In this document: in pieces, positions 52,911 to 63,922 of the stretch
Numbering within the stretch: position 1 is the first letter of the stretch
Layout: each line of letters begins with the position of its first letter
Source of the DNA: Okapia johnstoni
Lineage: Eukaryota; Chordata; Mammalia; Artiodactyla; Giraffidae
Length of the DNA stretch: 64,000 nt
NCBI GenBank assembly: GCA_024291935.2
Contig: CM044313.1
Coordinates: 85,497,001 to 85,561,000, forward strand
Direction of reading: 5' to 3'
Notes under the pieces: model-generated
The model's database searches: none
Seen by the model: only the letters and a program-made list of their open reading frames with translations
Told to the model about the DNA's origin: nothing
Made by a program: the position numbers and the translations under genes

Positions 52911-53745
52911 CAAAGAATTGTGAATTAAAATCATTCCCTAGATACTCATTAGTTGGACTGTTTATAATCAGTAATTATTTTATGGATCTAAAATGCTTAT
53001 TATGTTTTTGGAAAGAAGATATATATATATATAATTTTCCAAATATGTCATAGACAACAATTTTACCAGCTATAAGGGACATTTTCCCTAATGACATTAG
53101 AAATGGTAGCACAGACTTTTTGGCAGCCCAGGAATCACCCAGTCATTGTTTGATGCTGGCCTTTTTAGTTCTGATGACTTAATTGTTCGTTTTGCTCTCA
53201 CCATTCTGTGGAATTATCTCCTATGACCTCTTTATTTTCATCACCTTACTTTTTCAGAGAAATCTTCCTGCATTTTAGCTTTTTGTAGATTGTGTTCTCT
53301 GGTTTCCTTTAAAGTGTGTTTCCCAGTTAACTTATACATGCTTATTTGTTTAAAGATGAATAAATCTAAATATTTTTCTCAAAGAAAATAAGAAAGTATA
53401 CATCATGAATTCCATGACTTACCATAGTCTTATTTTGCTTTGTTTCTATATAAAAATTCAGAGTAGAATGAAAGGTGTTGAGCACTAATTTGACTGCTAT
53501 ATAATAATGCTTCAAAAACCCAATCCAAATCTAGCCTAACTTCAGACATGTAAGTAATAAACCTCAAGAAATTCAAAAATAATTCTAATTCATTTGACTT
53601 GTGTTTAATTGGGTGAACAGATTTCTTTGCACATTTTCAGGAATGTGGCATTTAAAGAATGAATGATTAAATGATTTTAGAAAGTTTATTAATTAAACTG
53701 AAAATTACTCCTCTGATACCAGTATTTATGACTCACTTTTTGTTT
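52911..53745. other. Unassigned DNA
   Basis: Contains (TA)7 at 53021-53034. No gene recognised. Confidence 0.5.
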
Positions 53746-53747
53746 AT

Positions 53748-53868
53748 TTGTGCTTAGTCGCTCAGTCATGTCTGACTCTTTGCAACCCCACAGACTGTAG
53801 CCCACCAGACACCTCTATGTGGAGATTCTCCAGGCAAGAATACTAGAGTGGGTTTCCATTTCCTTCTA
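53748..53868 (-). mobile_element. Bov-A-type SINE, head missing
   Basis: Antisense body end tgtgcttagtcgctcagtca, then tctgactctttgcaacccca, through gtgggtttccatttccttct. 5'-truncated; flanks tgtttatttg and cgtttattga may be a decayed TSD. Confidence 0.88.
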
Positions 53869-54625
53869 CTTCGTTTATTGAGTACATATTTAATTTAGGT
53901 CAGATCTGTTAGGAAGAAAAATCACATATAATAATATTCCTTATTTTCTTACATATCTGCATTTATTTTATCTAGTATAGACAACTTTGAACAATTATAG
54001 CTGAAAAATCACTTGAAATTAATAATAACCCTTGTCTCTGCAATGTAGTAGATATAATCTTGCATTACTATGCAGTAGACACAAAGATAAGATCCCATAT
54101 AAAGACGTTGGGATCATTTTGGAAAGTTGTCAAGTATTCTAGATTTAGGAAACCATGGAGAAGTATGGCCATACTTGCTTCTGTCAAAGACCAAAAAAGC
54201 ACACAACACTTACTGGGAGAATATTCTATTCTATTGTAACAGAATATTCTATTGTACTGGTTGTTTTTGCCAAGTTAGCATTGGTCCAATCAGACTGATT
54301 CTAAAATTGAAAAAAAAAATACTGATAATAAAATAATAACAATATTCTTAATATCCCTTAAGAATAATGTTTTTGACTAAAATACTCACTTTTTTATTCA
54401 TTATCTTCTACCTTTGTCCTAAGGATTAATTACACACACACACACTGATATTGTACAGACATATTAAAATATGGGAAACTTTTTTAAGGTTTCTAATACA
54501 TTTATTATGTTAACACTTCATTGCATTTTATAATATTATCTGAATTTTAAAAACAAAAATATTCCCTCTGCATTATTAAAATATTATATTACAAAGTTGA
54601 ATTTATTTGTTAAAAATAAGTATGA
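53869..54625. other. Unassigned AT-rich DNA
   Basis: Has a local duplication (agaatattctattctattgt and agaatattctattgtactgg, 54219-54259) and a short CA run at 54433. No gene recognised. Confidence 0.5.
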
Positions 54626-54627
54626 AA

Positions 54628-54838
54628 TTCACTGGTGGCTCTGTGGCAAAGAGACTGCCTGCCAGTGCAGAAGATGAGGGTTCCATTGCTGGTTGGGAAA
54701 ATCCCTTGGAGAAGAAAACAGCAATCTACACCAATATTCTTACCTGGGAAATCCCACGGACAGAAGAGCCTGACCAGCTAAAGTCCTTGGGGTCACAACG
54801 TGTCGGTCACAACTCAGTGACTCAAAAACAACAACAAA
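54628..54838 (+). mobile_element. Bov-tA-type SINE (old)
   Basis: Head attcactggtggctctgtgg, cctgccagtgcagaagatga, a degenerate B box (ggttccattgctggttggg), body cggacagaagagcctgacca, CAA-type tail aaaaacaacaacaaatt. Confidence 0.9.
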
Positions 54839-55850
54839 TTATGAAACAGAACTTTTAGAGCATTCTTTCCACAAAATAAGTACACCCATTCATTCCATTC
54901 CTTAGTGATCACATATGAGTTTTTCAGTGTTAAAATTCTTCTAAGTACAATATTAAACAGTGATTATGACAGTTTTATTTCCTATTGCCTTCATTTGAGG
55001 TTTAGAAAGTCTTCTGAACTCTAGATTGCTTTCCAAACACATAATTCTTCATAAAGATAGCACAAAATTATTTGATTAGATGTGTAATGACAATAGTTCT
55101 AAATATTTTATTGTTAAGAGAGAGTAGCTGATAGGATGTAACCTCTAGTTAGAAATAATTTATTTTGTAAATCACTCTAATTATATGTGACTGTACTTCT
55201 TAATATTTATCTGTTAATTGCTGATTTAAATTTTTTATTTTCTCTTGGATGTTTTTAATGAAACTCTGTCACTGTTTAATCACACTATAAAAAAATATAT
55301 CCATATATATATATACACACACACACTAGTTGTTTTTGTTGTTAACACTTGTTCCACAGAGAAACAGACTTGCTCTGAACAATTATGAGGTCTGAAGAAA
55401 CAAATGCAAGTTCACATACCATATATACAAGTTTTTAGAATTATAAGTCAAGCGAAAAAACTGTTAAATAAAACATGTTCTGTCCTTTAAATCTGACAAA
55501 TATATACGTGTTGACTTAAAAAGTATTCACAACCTAAAAGTTAAGGGTTGGTTATTTGGCAGAAATTTTTAGGACTTGAGCCCAGGGGGTGGCATCTCAA
55601 GTAGTGCTGAGAGAACTGCTCTGAGGGGGTGATGGGAGGGGTCAGGTTATATAGAAATTCTGCAGGTAGTCTAAACGTAAAAAATATATATAGTGTTAAT
55701 TAAAGAAAACCAGTTATCCCAAGTTATGGAATTTAGCACTTTTCTATATGTGGGATGATGCAGGAGTCTGAGCTCACTCATATCATTCCTTTGATGTGTA
55801 CCTCACCTATCTGGGGCCAGTTTCCTATGTTTCTCACATCCTGGACTTCC
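54839..55850. other. Unassigned AT-rich DNA
   Basis: Includes an atatatatatacacacacac microsatellite at 55305-55324. No gene recognised. Confidence 0.5.
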
Positions 55851-55851
55851 T

Positions 55852-56037
55852 TGGTGGTGATTTAGTCACTAAGTCGTGTCCTACTCTAGCAACCCCATGA
55901 GTGTAGCCTGTCAGGCTCCTCTGTCCATGGGATTTTTCAGGCAAGAGTACTGGAGTGGGTTGCCATTTCTTTCTCCAGGGGATATTCCTGACCCAGGAAT
56001 TGAACCCAGGTCTCCTGCATTGCAGGCAGATTCTTTA
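55852..56037 (-). mobile_element. Bov-tA-type SINE
   Basis: Antisense tgatttagtcactaagtcgt, cctgtcaggctcctctgtcc, antisense B-box cccaggaattgaacccaggt; it ends early at gcagattcttta, so about 20 bp of head are missing. The strong hairpin at 56063 begins 26 bp further on. Confidence 0.9.
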
Positions 56038-56062
56038 AGGAGGGAAGATGAGCGCACTTCCT

Positions 56063-56171
56063 TGTCTGTGATCTGGCAGTCATCAGACGGCAGCCATTCC
56101 CTACGGTGGGAACTTCCCTGGGACCCACCATAGCTAGTGGCTGCAGTCCGATGGCTGCCAGATCACAGGCA
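56063..56171. ncRNA. 109-nt hairpin, candidate pre-miRNA-like or MITE-like inverted repeat
   Basis: Positions 56063-56110 pair with 56171-56124 without any bulge: 48 positions, of which 40 are Watson-Crick, 3 are G-U and 5 are mismatches (56085, 56089, 56099, 56100 and 56104 on the 5' arm). The loop is 13 nt (56111-56123). The longest paired run starts tgtctgtgatctggcag. It is GC-richer than its surroundings. Either strand could be the transcript. No expression evidence is available, and a transposon-derived or inverted-duplication origin is equally possible. Confidence 0.5.
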
Positions 56172-57695
56172 TTCTTCTCCTTCCTGAATGCCCTCAGGCA
56201 CAGGAATTAACACCGGAGTGCTACAAACACTGACGACTGTGAAATCCTTGTTTACTGATGTGGCAGGAAGTATTAATTTCTCACATGCCTAAAAAAAATG
56301 AAAAAGAATTGTTGTATTTCACATTCTTGTCTGTCTCTATGCTCTTTCGCATACAGCCCTAGTAAATAACCTCTATTCAATGAATCTAAAGGAAGAACTG
56401 CAAACTTGTGATTGATGCTTAATATTTACTTTTCATTGTATTTTAGTAGCATTTTCTGCACTCATTACTACATCCCCATGTAGTGAACTCAGACAAAATG
56501 ACCTCAAAATTCACTTTGTTCTAATATACCTTGGAAAATAAACTATGTATATTTTAGAAAGAATTACAGCAGAATATTTGATGACTCAAGATGAAGTTTT
56601 CCTTTAGAAAAAGCAATAAAACATCACTGTAGTAGAAAATATTGTAATACTTATCAGCATAAAAAATTTAAAGAAAATCTTTTCATGAAGATACACTGTA
56701 AATAAAGGTTTAAAAAGGCATATGAAGAAAATATATAATCCACATATGAAATTAATAGGGCAATACTTTTTCTCTTTCTTATTTTGCAAAAGGTGTAAGG
56801 AGTTTGCACTATTCTCACCAAGAAAGATTAATTACCATGGAGACTGGGCTCAATTCCATATACAAAATGGAAAAATACAAATTTATAACCAAGGAACAGG
56901 ATGGAAAATGACTAGAGGAATCATCAGAGGTGAGGAGGGATTCTGAATAAACCTTGCTAATGGACTTCTTGCTGAAAGCAGGCCAGAGTAATCAGACATT
57001 ACCTGGGAAAGGTGGAGGACATGTAACCATATTAACTATTAAGGATCTAGCTAAACTGGCTTAGCAGGAGTTTTGTTAAAATTGGGCAAAACATAATGAT
57101 CCTGGAAGTCCAAAAGTCAGGACCATTTTGAGAAGAGAGTTCACAGAAGCCTGAGTAGAGTTTGTTCAACTAGAGAATCTTTATCATAGCTGTTAAGGCG
57201 TCCAAGATCACTCTGCTCACCACAGGACAGGCCAACGAATCCAAGAGACCAGGTACTGAGGGAAGGAAGACAACTTTGGTCAGAAAGAGAGCCAACTGAG
57301 AAGATGGCAGACTAACATCTCAAAATAACCATCTTATTAGAGTCTAGATGTCACATTCTTCTACAGAACAGAGACGGAAGAGAGGTGAAGAAACAAAAAG
57401 GCCATTAATCTTGCAAATATCTCCTAGAATGGCAAGTCTAATGTTGGGGATGTGTTAATTTCTTTCTTCCTGCCAACTTCAGGTGGACAGGGTTCTGAAA
57501 AAATGCACTCTAGTTTAACAATCAGGCAGAAGGGCAGGGTCCTTTGGGGCAGGCCATTATATATGATTAATAACAACCGTGATGAAAAGCAAATCAAAGA
57601 AACAGTTCCAACATGGAGTCAGAATTGGTTCTTCTCTGTAACAAACCACTCCCCCAAGCCCAATGCAAGATATTTCTTTATATCTCATAACATCT
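56172..57695. other. Unassigned DNA, 1.5 kb
   Basis: 56172-56930 is AT-rich and featureless. 56950-57650 has a mixed, LTR-like composition (gtcagaaagagagccaactg, ccttcttcctgccaactt-like, ggttctgaaaaaatgcactc, ttggggcaggcca) and may be an old ERV LTR that I cannot name. A 118-codon plus frame (57452-57808) crosses this and an L2 piece and is judged accidental. Confidence 0.35.
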
Positions 57696-57699
57696 TCCA

Positions 57700-57870
57700 G
57701 TACACTATGCAACTAATTTATTCATTTTGCTATTGTCTATTACCCATGCTAAAATTCAAACTCCAGAGCATGAATTTTTATATCCATTTTTTTGTTGTTT
57801 ACTACTGACCTAGGATTTTTATTGCCCATAGTAGGTCTTCAATAAATATTTGCTGGTTTATAATCTATTG
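57700..57870 (+). mobile_element. L2 LINE 3' end
   Basis: The end matches L2: caaactccagagcatgaatt, then tattgcccatagtaggtctt and caataaatatttgctggttt. Confidence 0.65.
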
Positions 57871-58974
57871 ACTAGTTTCTACTGAGCCTTTGAAATGAAA
57901 TAATTCATGAAAGTTACTTCTAAAAATATGTGGCATATATCTTCAATCATAATTAATAGCAGTGATTATTTTGTCTGTTGTATTTTAAGATTTAGATATA
58001 GAACAGGTTCACATAATGCTGTAGCAAATGAAAATTGGCCACTTGGTTGACAATACTGAATAAAAGGTGCTATTAGCATACTATTTTGCCTCTTACATAC
58101 AATTGATCTCACTGCTTCTAGAAGTAGTAAAGGCAAGAATTAAATGATTTATTTCTGTGGATGTTTCTCCTCTCTTCCACTTACCACACCCGAAGAACTG
58201 CTGATAAGCAGGCATGAAATTTGACAAATATTCTCTAATTTATTCCTGCTTTTCAAGTGAGTAAAATAGAGACAAAAATCAGAAAGCCAGAAACCTTGCC
58301 ATAATGTCAAAATAAGAGTAAAAGGAGCCTCTACCTCAAATAGACTATTTCTAGATGAAATGCACATTTGTATGTGGATATAATAAGCATTATATTTCTG
58401 AGTAACAAATTCATGTATTTTAGATACTCTAGGAAGAACAGTTAAAATATATCAGTCAATGATTCGGCTAAATTTGACTTACAGAATTCTAAGCATTTAG
58501 GGAATTTTAAACAAGACAATACCCTCTGTGCCCTCACTGAGTTTACTGTATTGTAAAGACCTGGATTCAATAACGCATTTATATGAATTTTAAAGTAGTG
58601 TACAGTATACAGAGTATGTCAGAAGTACACACTAATTGTGGACTTCAAATGATCTTGAGGGCTATGAAGGGACCCCAGAAGATGAGATGCTCAAGTTTTT
58701 AACCTAGGTAGACAGGAGACACAAAAGGAGAGAACAGTATGTGTAGAGATTGTGAGATGAATGTTTATCTGATCACTACAGAAAACTGAAGAGTTTCTAA
58801 CTAAAGCTTAGAATTTTAAGGCAAGAGAGATGGGGTCACTGTATTTCTCTTAAAATGAGCAGATTTTAAATCTTACTGATGATTAAGCAAAAGAGGGGAG
58901 AAAAGAGCAGGGCTAGGAAACATCTTGTGATGCAGCATTGCTGATTGGTTGAGGTGCTGTCTTTGCTACAAATC
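57871..58974. other. Unassigned DNA, 1.1 kb
   Basis: A degenerate repeat-like stretch lies at about 58510-58600 (taccctctgtgccctcactg, agtttactgtattgtaaaga). No gene recognised. Confidence 0.4.
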
Positions 58975-61458
58975 AGTTCAGTTTAGTTCAGTGGCTCACT
59001 CGTGTCTGACTTTTTCCAATTTCATGAACTGCAGCACACCAGGCTTCCCTGTCCATCACCAACTCCCTCCAGGGGCTTACTCAAACTCATATCCATCGAG
59101 TTGGTGATGCCATCCAAACATCTCATCTTCTGTCATCCCCATCTCCTCCGCCTTCAACTTTCCCAGCATCAGGGGTTTCCCAGTGAGTCAGTTCTTTGCA
59201 TCAGATGGCCAAAGTATTGGAGTTTCAGTTTCAGCATCAGTCCTTCAATGAATATTCAGGACTGATTTCCTTTAGGACAGACTGGTTGGATCTCCTTGCA
59301 GCCCAAGGGACTCTCAAGAGTCTTCTCCAACACCAGATTTCAAAAGTATCAATTCTTCGACACTCAGCTTTCTTTATAGTCCAACTTTCACATCCATACA
59401 TGAATACTGGAAAAACCAGAGATAAGACTAGATGGGCCTTTGTTGGCAAAGTAATGTCTCTGCTTTTTAATATGCTGCTAGGTTGGTCATAGCTTTTCTT
59501 CCGAAGAGTAAGTGTCTTAATTTCATGGCTGCAGTCACCATCTGCAGTGATTTTGGAGCACTCCAAAAATAAAGTCTGTCGCTGTTTCCATTGTTGCCTC
59601 CTCTATTTGCCATAGAGTGATGGGACAGGATGCCATGATCTTATTTTTCTGAGCATTGAGTTTTAACTCAATTTTTTCACTCTCCTTTTTCAATTTCATC
59701 AAGAGTCTCAGTAGTTCCTCTTTACTTTCTGCCATAAGGGTGGGGTCATCTGCATATCTGAGGTTATTGATATTTCTCCCAGCCATCTTGATTTCAGCTT
59801 GTGCCTCATCCAGCCCGGCATTTCACATGATGTAGTCTGCATATAAGTTAAATAAGCAGGGTGACAATATACAGCCTTGATGTATTCCTTTGCTGATTTG
59901 GAATCAGTCTGTTGTTCCATGTCGAGTTCTAACTGTTGCTTTTTGACCTGCATACAGATTCCTAAGGAGGCAGGTCAGGTAGTCAAGTATTCCCATCTCT
60001 TTCAGAATTTTCCACAGTTTTTTGTGATCCACACAGTCAAAGGCTTTGGCATAGTCAATAAAGCAGAAGTAGATGTTTTTCTGTAAATCTCTTGCTTTTT
60101 CAATGATCCAACGGACGTTGGCAGTTTGATTTCTAATTCCTCTGCCTTTTCCCAATCCAGCCTGAACATCTGGAAACTCACAGTTCACATACTGTTGAAG
60201 CCTGGCTTGGAGAATTTTGAGCATTAATTTGCTAGTGTGTGAGATGAGTGCAATTGTGCGGTAGTTTGAACATTCTTTGGAATTGCCTTTTTGGGGATTG
60301 GAATGAAAACTGACCTTTTCCAGTCCTGTGGCCACTGCTGAGTTTTCCAGATTTGCTGGCATCTTGAGTGCAGCACTTTCACAGCATTATCTTTGAGGAT
60401 TTGAAACAGCTCAATGGGAATTCTATTACCTCCTCTAGCTTTGTTCATATTGATGCTTTCTAAGGCCCACTTGACTTCTCATTCCAGGATGTCTGGCTCT
60501 AGGTGAGTGATCACACCATTGTGGTTATCTGGGTCCTGAAGATCTTTTTTGTACAGTTCTTCTGAGTATACTTGCCACCTCTTCTTAATATCTTCTGCTT
60601 CTGTTAGGCCCATACAATTTCTTTCCTTTATCGAGCCCATCTTTGCATGAAATGTTCCCTTGGTATCTCTAATTTTCTTGAAGAAATCTCTAGTCTTTCC
60701 CGTTCTATTGTTTTCCTCTATTTCTTTGCGTTAATCACTGAGGAAGACTTTCTCATCTCTCCTTGCTATTCTTTGTAACTCTGCTTTCAGATGGGTATAT
60801 CTTTCCTTTTCTCCTTTGCTTTTCACTTCTCTTCTTTTCACAGCTATTTGTAAGGCCTCCTCAGACTACCATTTTACCTTTTTGCATTTCATTTTCTTGG
60901 GGATGATCTTGATCACTGCCTCTTGTACAATGTCATGAACCTCCATCCAAAGTTCTTCAGGTAGTCTGTCTATCAGATCTAATACATTGAATCTATTTAT
61001 CACTTTCACTGTATAATCATAAGTGATTTTATTGAGGTCATACGGGAATGGTCTAGTGGTTTTCCCTATTTTATTCAATTTAAGTCTAAATTTGGCCATA
61101 AGGAGTTCATGATCTGAGCCACAGTCAGCTCTCAGTCTTGTTTTTGATGACTGTATAGAGTTTCTCCATCTTCCCCTGCAAAGAATACAATCAATCTATT
61201 TTTGGTATTGACCATCTGGTGATGTCCACATGTTGAGTCTTCTCTTGCGTTGTTGGAAAAAGGTGTTTGCTATGACTAGTGCGTTCTCTTGGCAAAACTC
61301 TGTTAGCCTTTACCCTGCTTCATTTTGTACTCCAAGGCCAAATTTGCCTGTTACTCTAGGTATCTCTTGACTTCCTACTTTTGCATTCCAGTACACTATA
61401 ATGAAAAGGACATCTTTTTTGGGTTTTGGTTCTAGAGGGTCTTGTAGTTCTAGAAGGC
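58975..61458 (-). mobile_element. BovB LINE, about 2.5 kb, endonuclease C-terminus to 3' end
   Basis: The longest BovB here. From 61458 down: endonuclease end (peptide YWNAKVGSQEIPRVTGKFGLGVQNEAG, 61310-61519; the usual GDWN reads VYWN, so the acidic residue is lost), DNA-binding/linker region, then RT (60224-60448 NKARGGNRIPIELFQILKDNAVKVLHSRCQQIWKTQQWPQDWKRS; 59904-60362 FCFIDYAKAFDCVDHKKLWKILKEMGILDYLTCLLRNLYAGQKA; 59535-59786 NINNLRYADDPTLMAES), and C-terminal blocks (59237-59566). Frameshifts divide it into at least six pieces. Possible short TSD tgctac at 58964-58969 and 61472-61477. Confidence 0.94.
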
Positions 61459-61477
61459 CTATATATATATATGCTAC
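61459..61477. repeat. Short (TA)n run at a BovB 5' junction
   Basis: ctatatatatatatgctacc immediately upstream (in the element's sense) of the 5' truncation point. Confidence 0.7.
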
Positions 61478-61690
61478 CTTGTGTAAATAGATAACTAGTG
61501 ATAAACCTCTGTATAACACATAGGGTTCAGGCCAATGCTCTGTGGTGACCTAAATGGGTGGGATGGGTTTTGGTGGGGGCGGGGGCGGGGGTAGGAGGAC
61601 TTAAAATGGAGGGGATATGTGTTTTCATATTGCTGATTCACCTCATTGTATAACAGAAACTAATACAACATTGTAAAACCATTATGGTCC
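61478..61690 (+). mobile_element. Ruminant L1 3' end
   Basis: ggccaatgctctgtggtgac, gggtgggatgggttttggtg, a G-rich run gggggcgggggcgggggtag at 61576-61595, ttgctgattcacctcattgt and taatacaacattgtaaaacc. Older than the copies at 27470 and 51500. Confidence 0.75.
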
Positions 61691-61697
61691 AATTAGG

Positions 61698-61897
61698 GAC
61701 TATCCTTGTGACTCAGCAGTATAGAATCTGCTTGCAATGCAGGAGACTCGGGTTTGATTCCTGGGTCAAGAAGATTCCCTGGAGAAGGGAATGGCAATCT
61801 GCTCTGGCATTCTTGCCCAGTCCCATAGACAAAGGAGCCTGGTGGAGCTACAGTCCATGGGGTTGCAAAGAGCTGGAAACAACTGAACATGCACATA
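61698..61897 (+). mobile_element. Bov-tA-type SINE
   Basis: Head actatccttgtgactcagca, cttgcaatgcaggagactcg, B-box-like ggtttgattcctgggtcaag, body with ggcattcttgcccagtccca (small deletion), end ggaaacaactgaacatgcac. Confidence 0.9.
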
Positions 61898-62261
61898 TGA
61901 ACATTGGTGTTGGGAAGGGTGGAGTTGAAAGTATAATCAACTTATAGGTGAAGGAGAGAAGCATAGAAGAAAAGGCCCCACTCCAACAATGAGCATGACA
62001 AGATTCCAGTCCAGTCCACTGTTTTGTAAACTGACTTCTATGATAAATAACTGATTTCAGGTCTGGAGAATGAAAAGGACCAAGTAAGTCTCCAATAATT
62101 TTGTGTGTCAGAAATCAGGAATGTGTTCAAAAACTCATGGACACAGCTTTTAGAAACTCAGATTGTCTGAGTTCTGCAAGTGGAAGCATTTTGAGCTGGC
62201 TGCACTTCCTTTCTGAATATCCTGCCTTAGAATTTTCTTAGCTGTTCATTCAGCTCCAAGG
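61898..62261. other. Unassigned DNA
   Basis: Nothing recognised. Confidence 0.4.
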
Positions 62262-62470
62262 GCTCTTTCCCAACTACCTCACTGGCTTGCTTCTAGGCTT
62301 GGTTCCAATATCCCCTCTCAGAGAGGCTTATCCTAATCACCCTGCTCCGAATTTTCTGCCTCCTAGCACTTGTGATCCTACTTAGTAAGCTCTGTCTTTT
62401 TCTTCTATTATACTTACAATCTTCTAAAATATTATGAAAATTAATCATCTTGATTTGTATCCCCCTTAGA
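62262..62470 (+). mobile_element. L2 LINE 3' fragment
   Basis: cccctctcagagaggcttat, cctaatcaccctgctccgaa, tttctgcctcctagcacttg, tctattatacttacaatctt follow the L2 3' region. Confidence 0.6.
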
Positions 62471-62471
62471 A

Positions 62472-63044
62472 TTCAGTTCAGATCAGTCATTCAGTCATGT
62501 CTGACCCTTTGTGACTCCATGGACTGCAGCATGTCAGGCCTCCCTATCCATCACAAACTCCCAGAGCTTGCTCAAACTCATGTCCATCCAGTCTGTGATG
62601 CCGTCCAACCATCTCATCTTCTGTCATCCCCTTCTCAGTAGTTCCTTTTCATTTTCTGTCATAAGGGTGGTGTCATCTGCATATCTGAGGTTATTGATAT
62701 TTCTCCCAGAAATATTGATTCCAGCTTGTGCTTCATCCAGCCCAGCATTTCACATGATGTACTCTGCATATAAGTTAAATAAGCAGGGTGACAATATGCA
62801 GCCTTGATATATGCCTTTCCTAACTTGGAACCTGTCTGTTTTTCCTTGTCCAGTTCTAACTGTTGCTTCTTGAACTGCACGCAGATTTCTCAGGAGGCAG
62901 GTAAGGTGGTCTGGTATTCCCAACTCTTGCAGAATTTTCCACAGTTTGTTGTGATACACAGTCAAAGGTTTTAGTGTACTCAATGAAGCAGAAGTAGATG
63001 TTTTTTGGAATTCTTTTAGTTTTTCTATGATCCAAAGGATGTAA
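62472..63044 (-). mobile_element. BovB LINE with RT C-terminal deletion
   Basis: From the 3' end (plus attcagttcagatcagtcat) about 165 bp are normal. At about 62635 the sequence jumps to the YADD region (ttccttttcattttctgtca) and continues to about 63044 (FDCVDH-type region). Roughly 700 bp of RT C-terminus are missing. Readable peptide: NKLWKILQELGIPDHLTCLLRNLRAVQEATVRTGQGKTD (62750-62983). Confidence 0.92.
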
Positions 63045-63289
63045 ATGACAAATAATGCAGGATTTTTTTGCCTGTTTTATTCATTGTTACTTATTATTCA
63101 CTAGACCTGGCCTAATTCATGGCCTGAAATACACTCTCAGTTACTATCTCTTTTCCAATAAGCTTATGGACTGCTAAACCTACATTTTTCTCTGCATTAC
63201 AGCCACTTCTTAAAATATGGTCATCTGCTTCATGAAACAGAAAAAGATGCATTTTAGAAAAAAAAATCATTTGTGCACAGTTTGATGTG

Positions 63290-63700
63290 CCTAGTTATTT
63301 TTACTGCGTTTTCTTCTTTCATCACTCACTCCTTATAGGCAATCACATTTTGTCAATCTCTCTCTCCAAATGTCTGTAAATGTGTCATTTTACTTACTTG
63401 CTAACTCCCACCACCTTGGTTCTAGAGCTCATCATCTCACACCTGGATTACTGAAATAGTCTCTCTTCTGGCAACTCTACACAAATCATTTTCTGAATCA
63501 TTCCTTCCTAAATGAGTGTTTAATTTCTCTAAATAGCAACTTCAAAATGTGACTTCCAAATTCAAAAATTATCAATAGTCTCTAGCTGCTTATGAGCTAA
63601 TACCTTCAGTTTAGCTTTCAAAGTTCTAAGAAATCTGTTTCTACTTGTATTTACTTACTCTTGGACTCATTCTATATCTTTTACTCTGAGTATAGCATTT
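63290..63700 (+). mobile_element. L2 LINE fragment
   Basis: ctcatcatctcacacctgga, ttactgaaatagtctctctt, tagtctctagctgcttatga, gctttcaaagttctaagaaa follow the L2 3' half in order. Probably from the same old element family as 62262-62470, possibly the same copy split by BovB. Confidence 0.65.
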
Positions 63701-63800
63701 TATTTTGTCTTACTATGATTTTTGTCTTCAAAATTACTAGAAGAAAAACTAAAAGGAATACTGTACAGGTAAGCTCCAGCTATCTTTTTTTGTTTGTTTT

Positions 63801-63922
63801 GTAAAATTGCTCAGTCACATCTGACTCTTTTGCAACCCCATGGACTGTAGTCCACCAGTCTCCTTTGTCCATGGGATTCTCCAGCAAGATTACTGGAGTG
63901 GGTTGTCATTTTCTTCTCCATC
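63801..63922 (-). mobile_element. Bov-A-type SINE, head missing
   Basis: Antisense body gctcagtcacatctgactct, tccatgggattctccagcaa, ending at ggttgtcattttcttctcca; 5'-truncated. Confidence 0.88.

Noticed and set aside
57452..57808. 118-codon plus frame
   Set aside because: It crosses unassigned DNA into an L2 3' end, has no domain or signal, and reads as chance.
9542..63044. Internal BovB deletions as spliced retrocopies
   Set aside because: In sense orientation the three junctions (about 9790, 45303, 62635) do not show GT at the lost 5' side with AG at the 3' side when compared with intact neighbours.
2968..63922. Functional tRNA genes
   Set aside because: A- and B-box-like motifs occur only within SINE heads; no cloverleaf with a proper acceptor stem and anticodon loop was seen.
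2968..63922. CRISPR-like array from recurrent ~30-bp motifs
   Set aside because: The recurring motifs are SINE and BovB body segments at irregular spacing and in both orientations.
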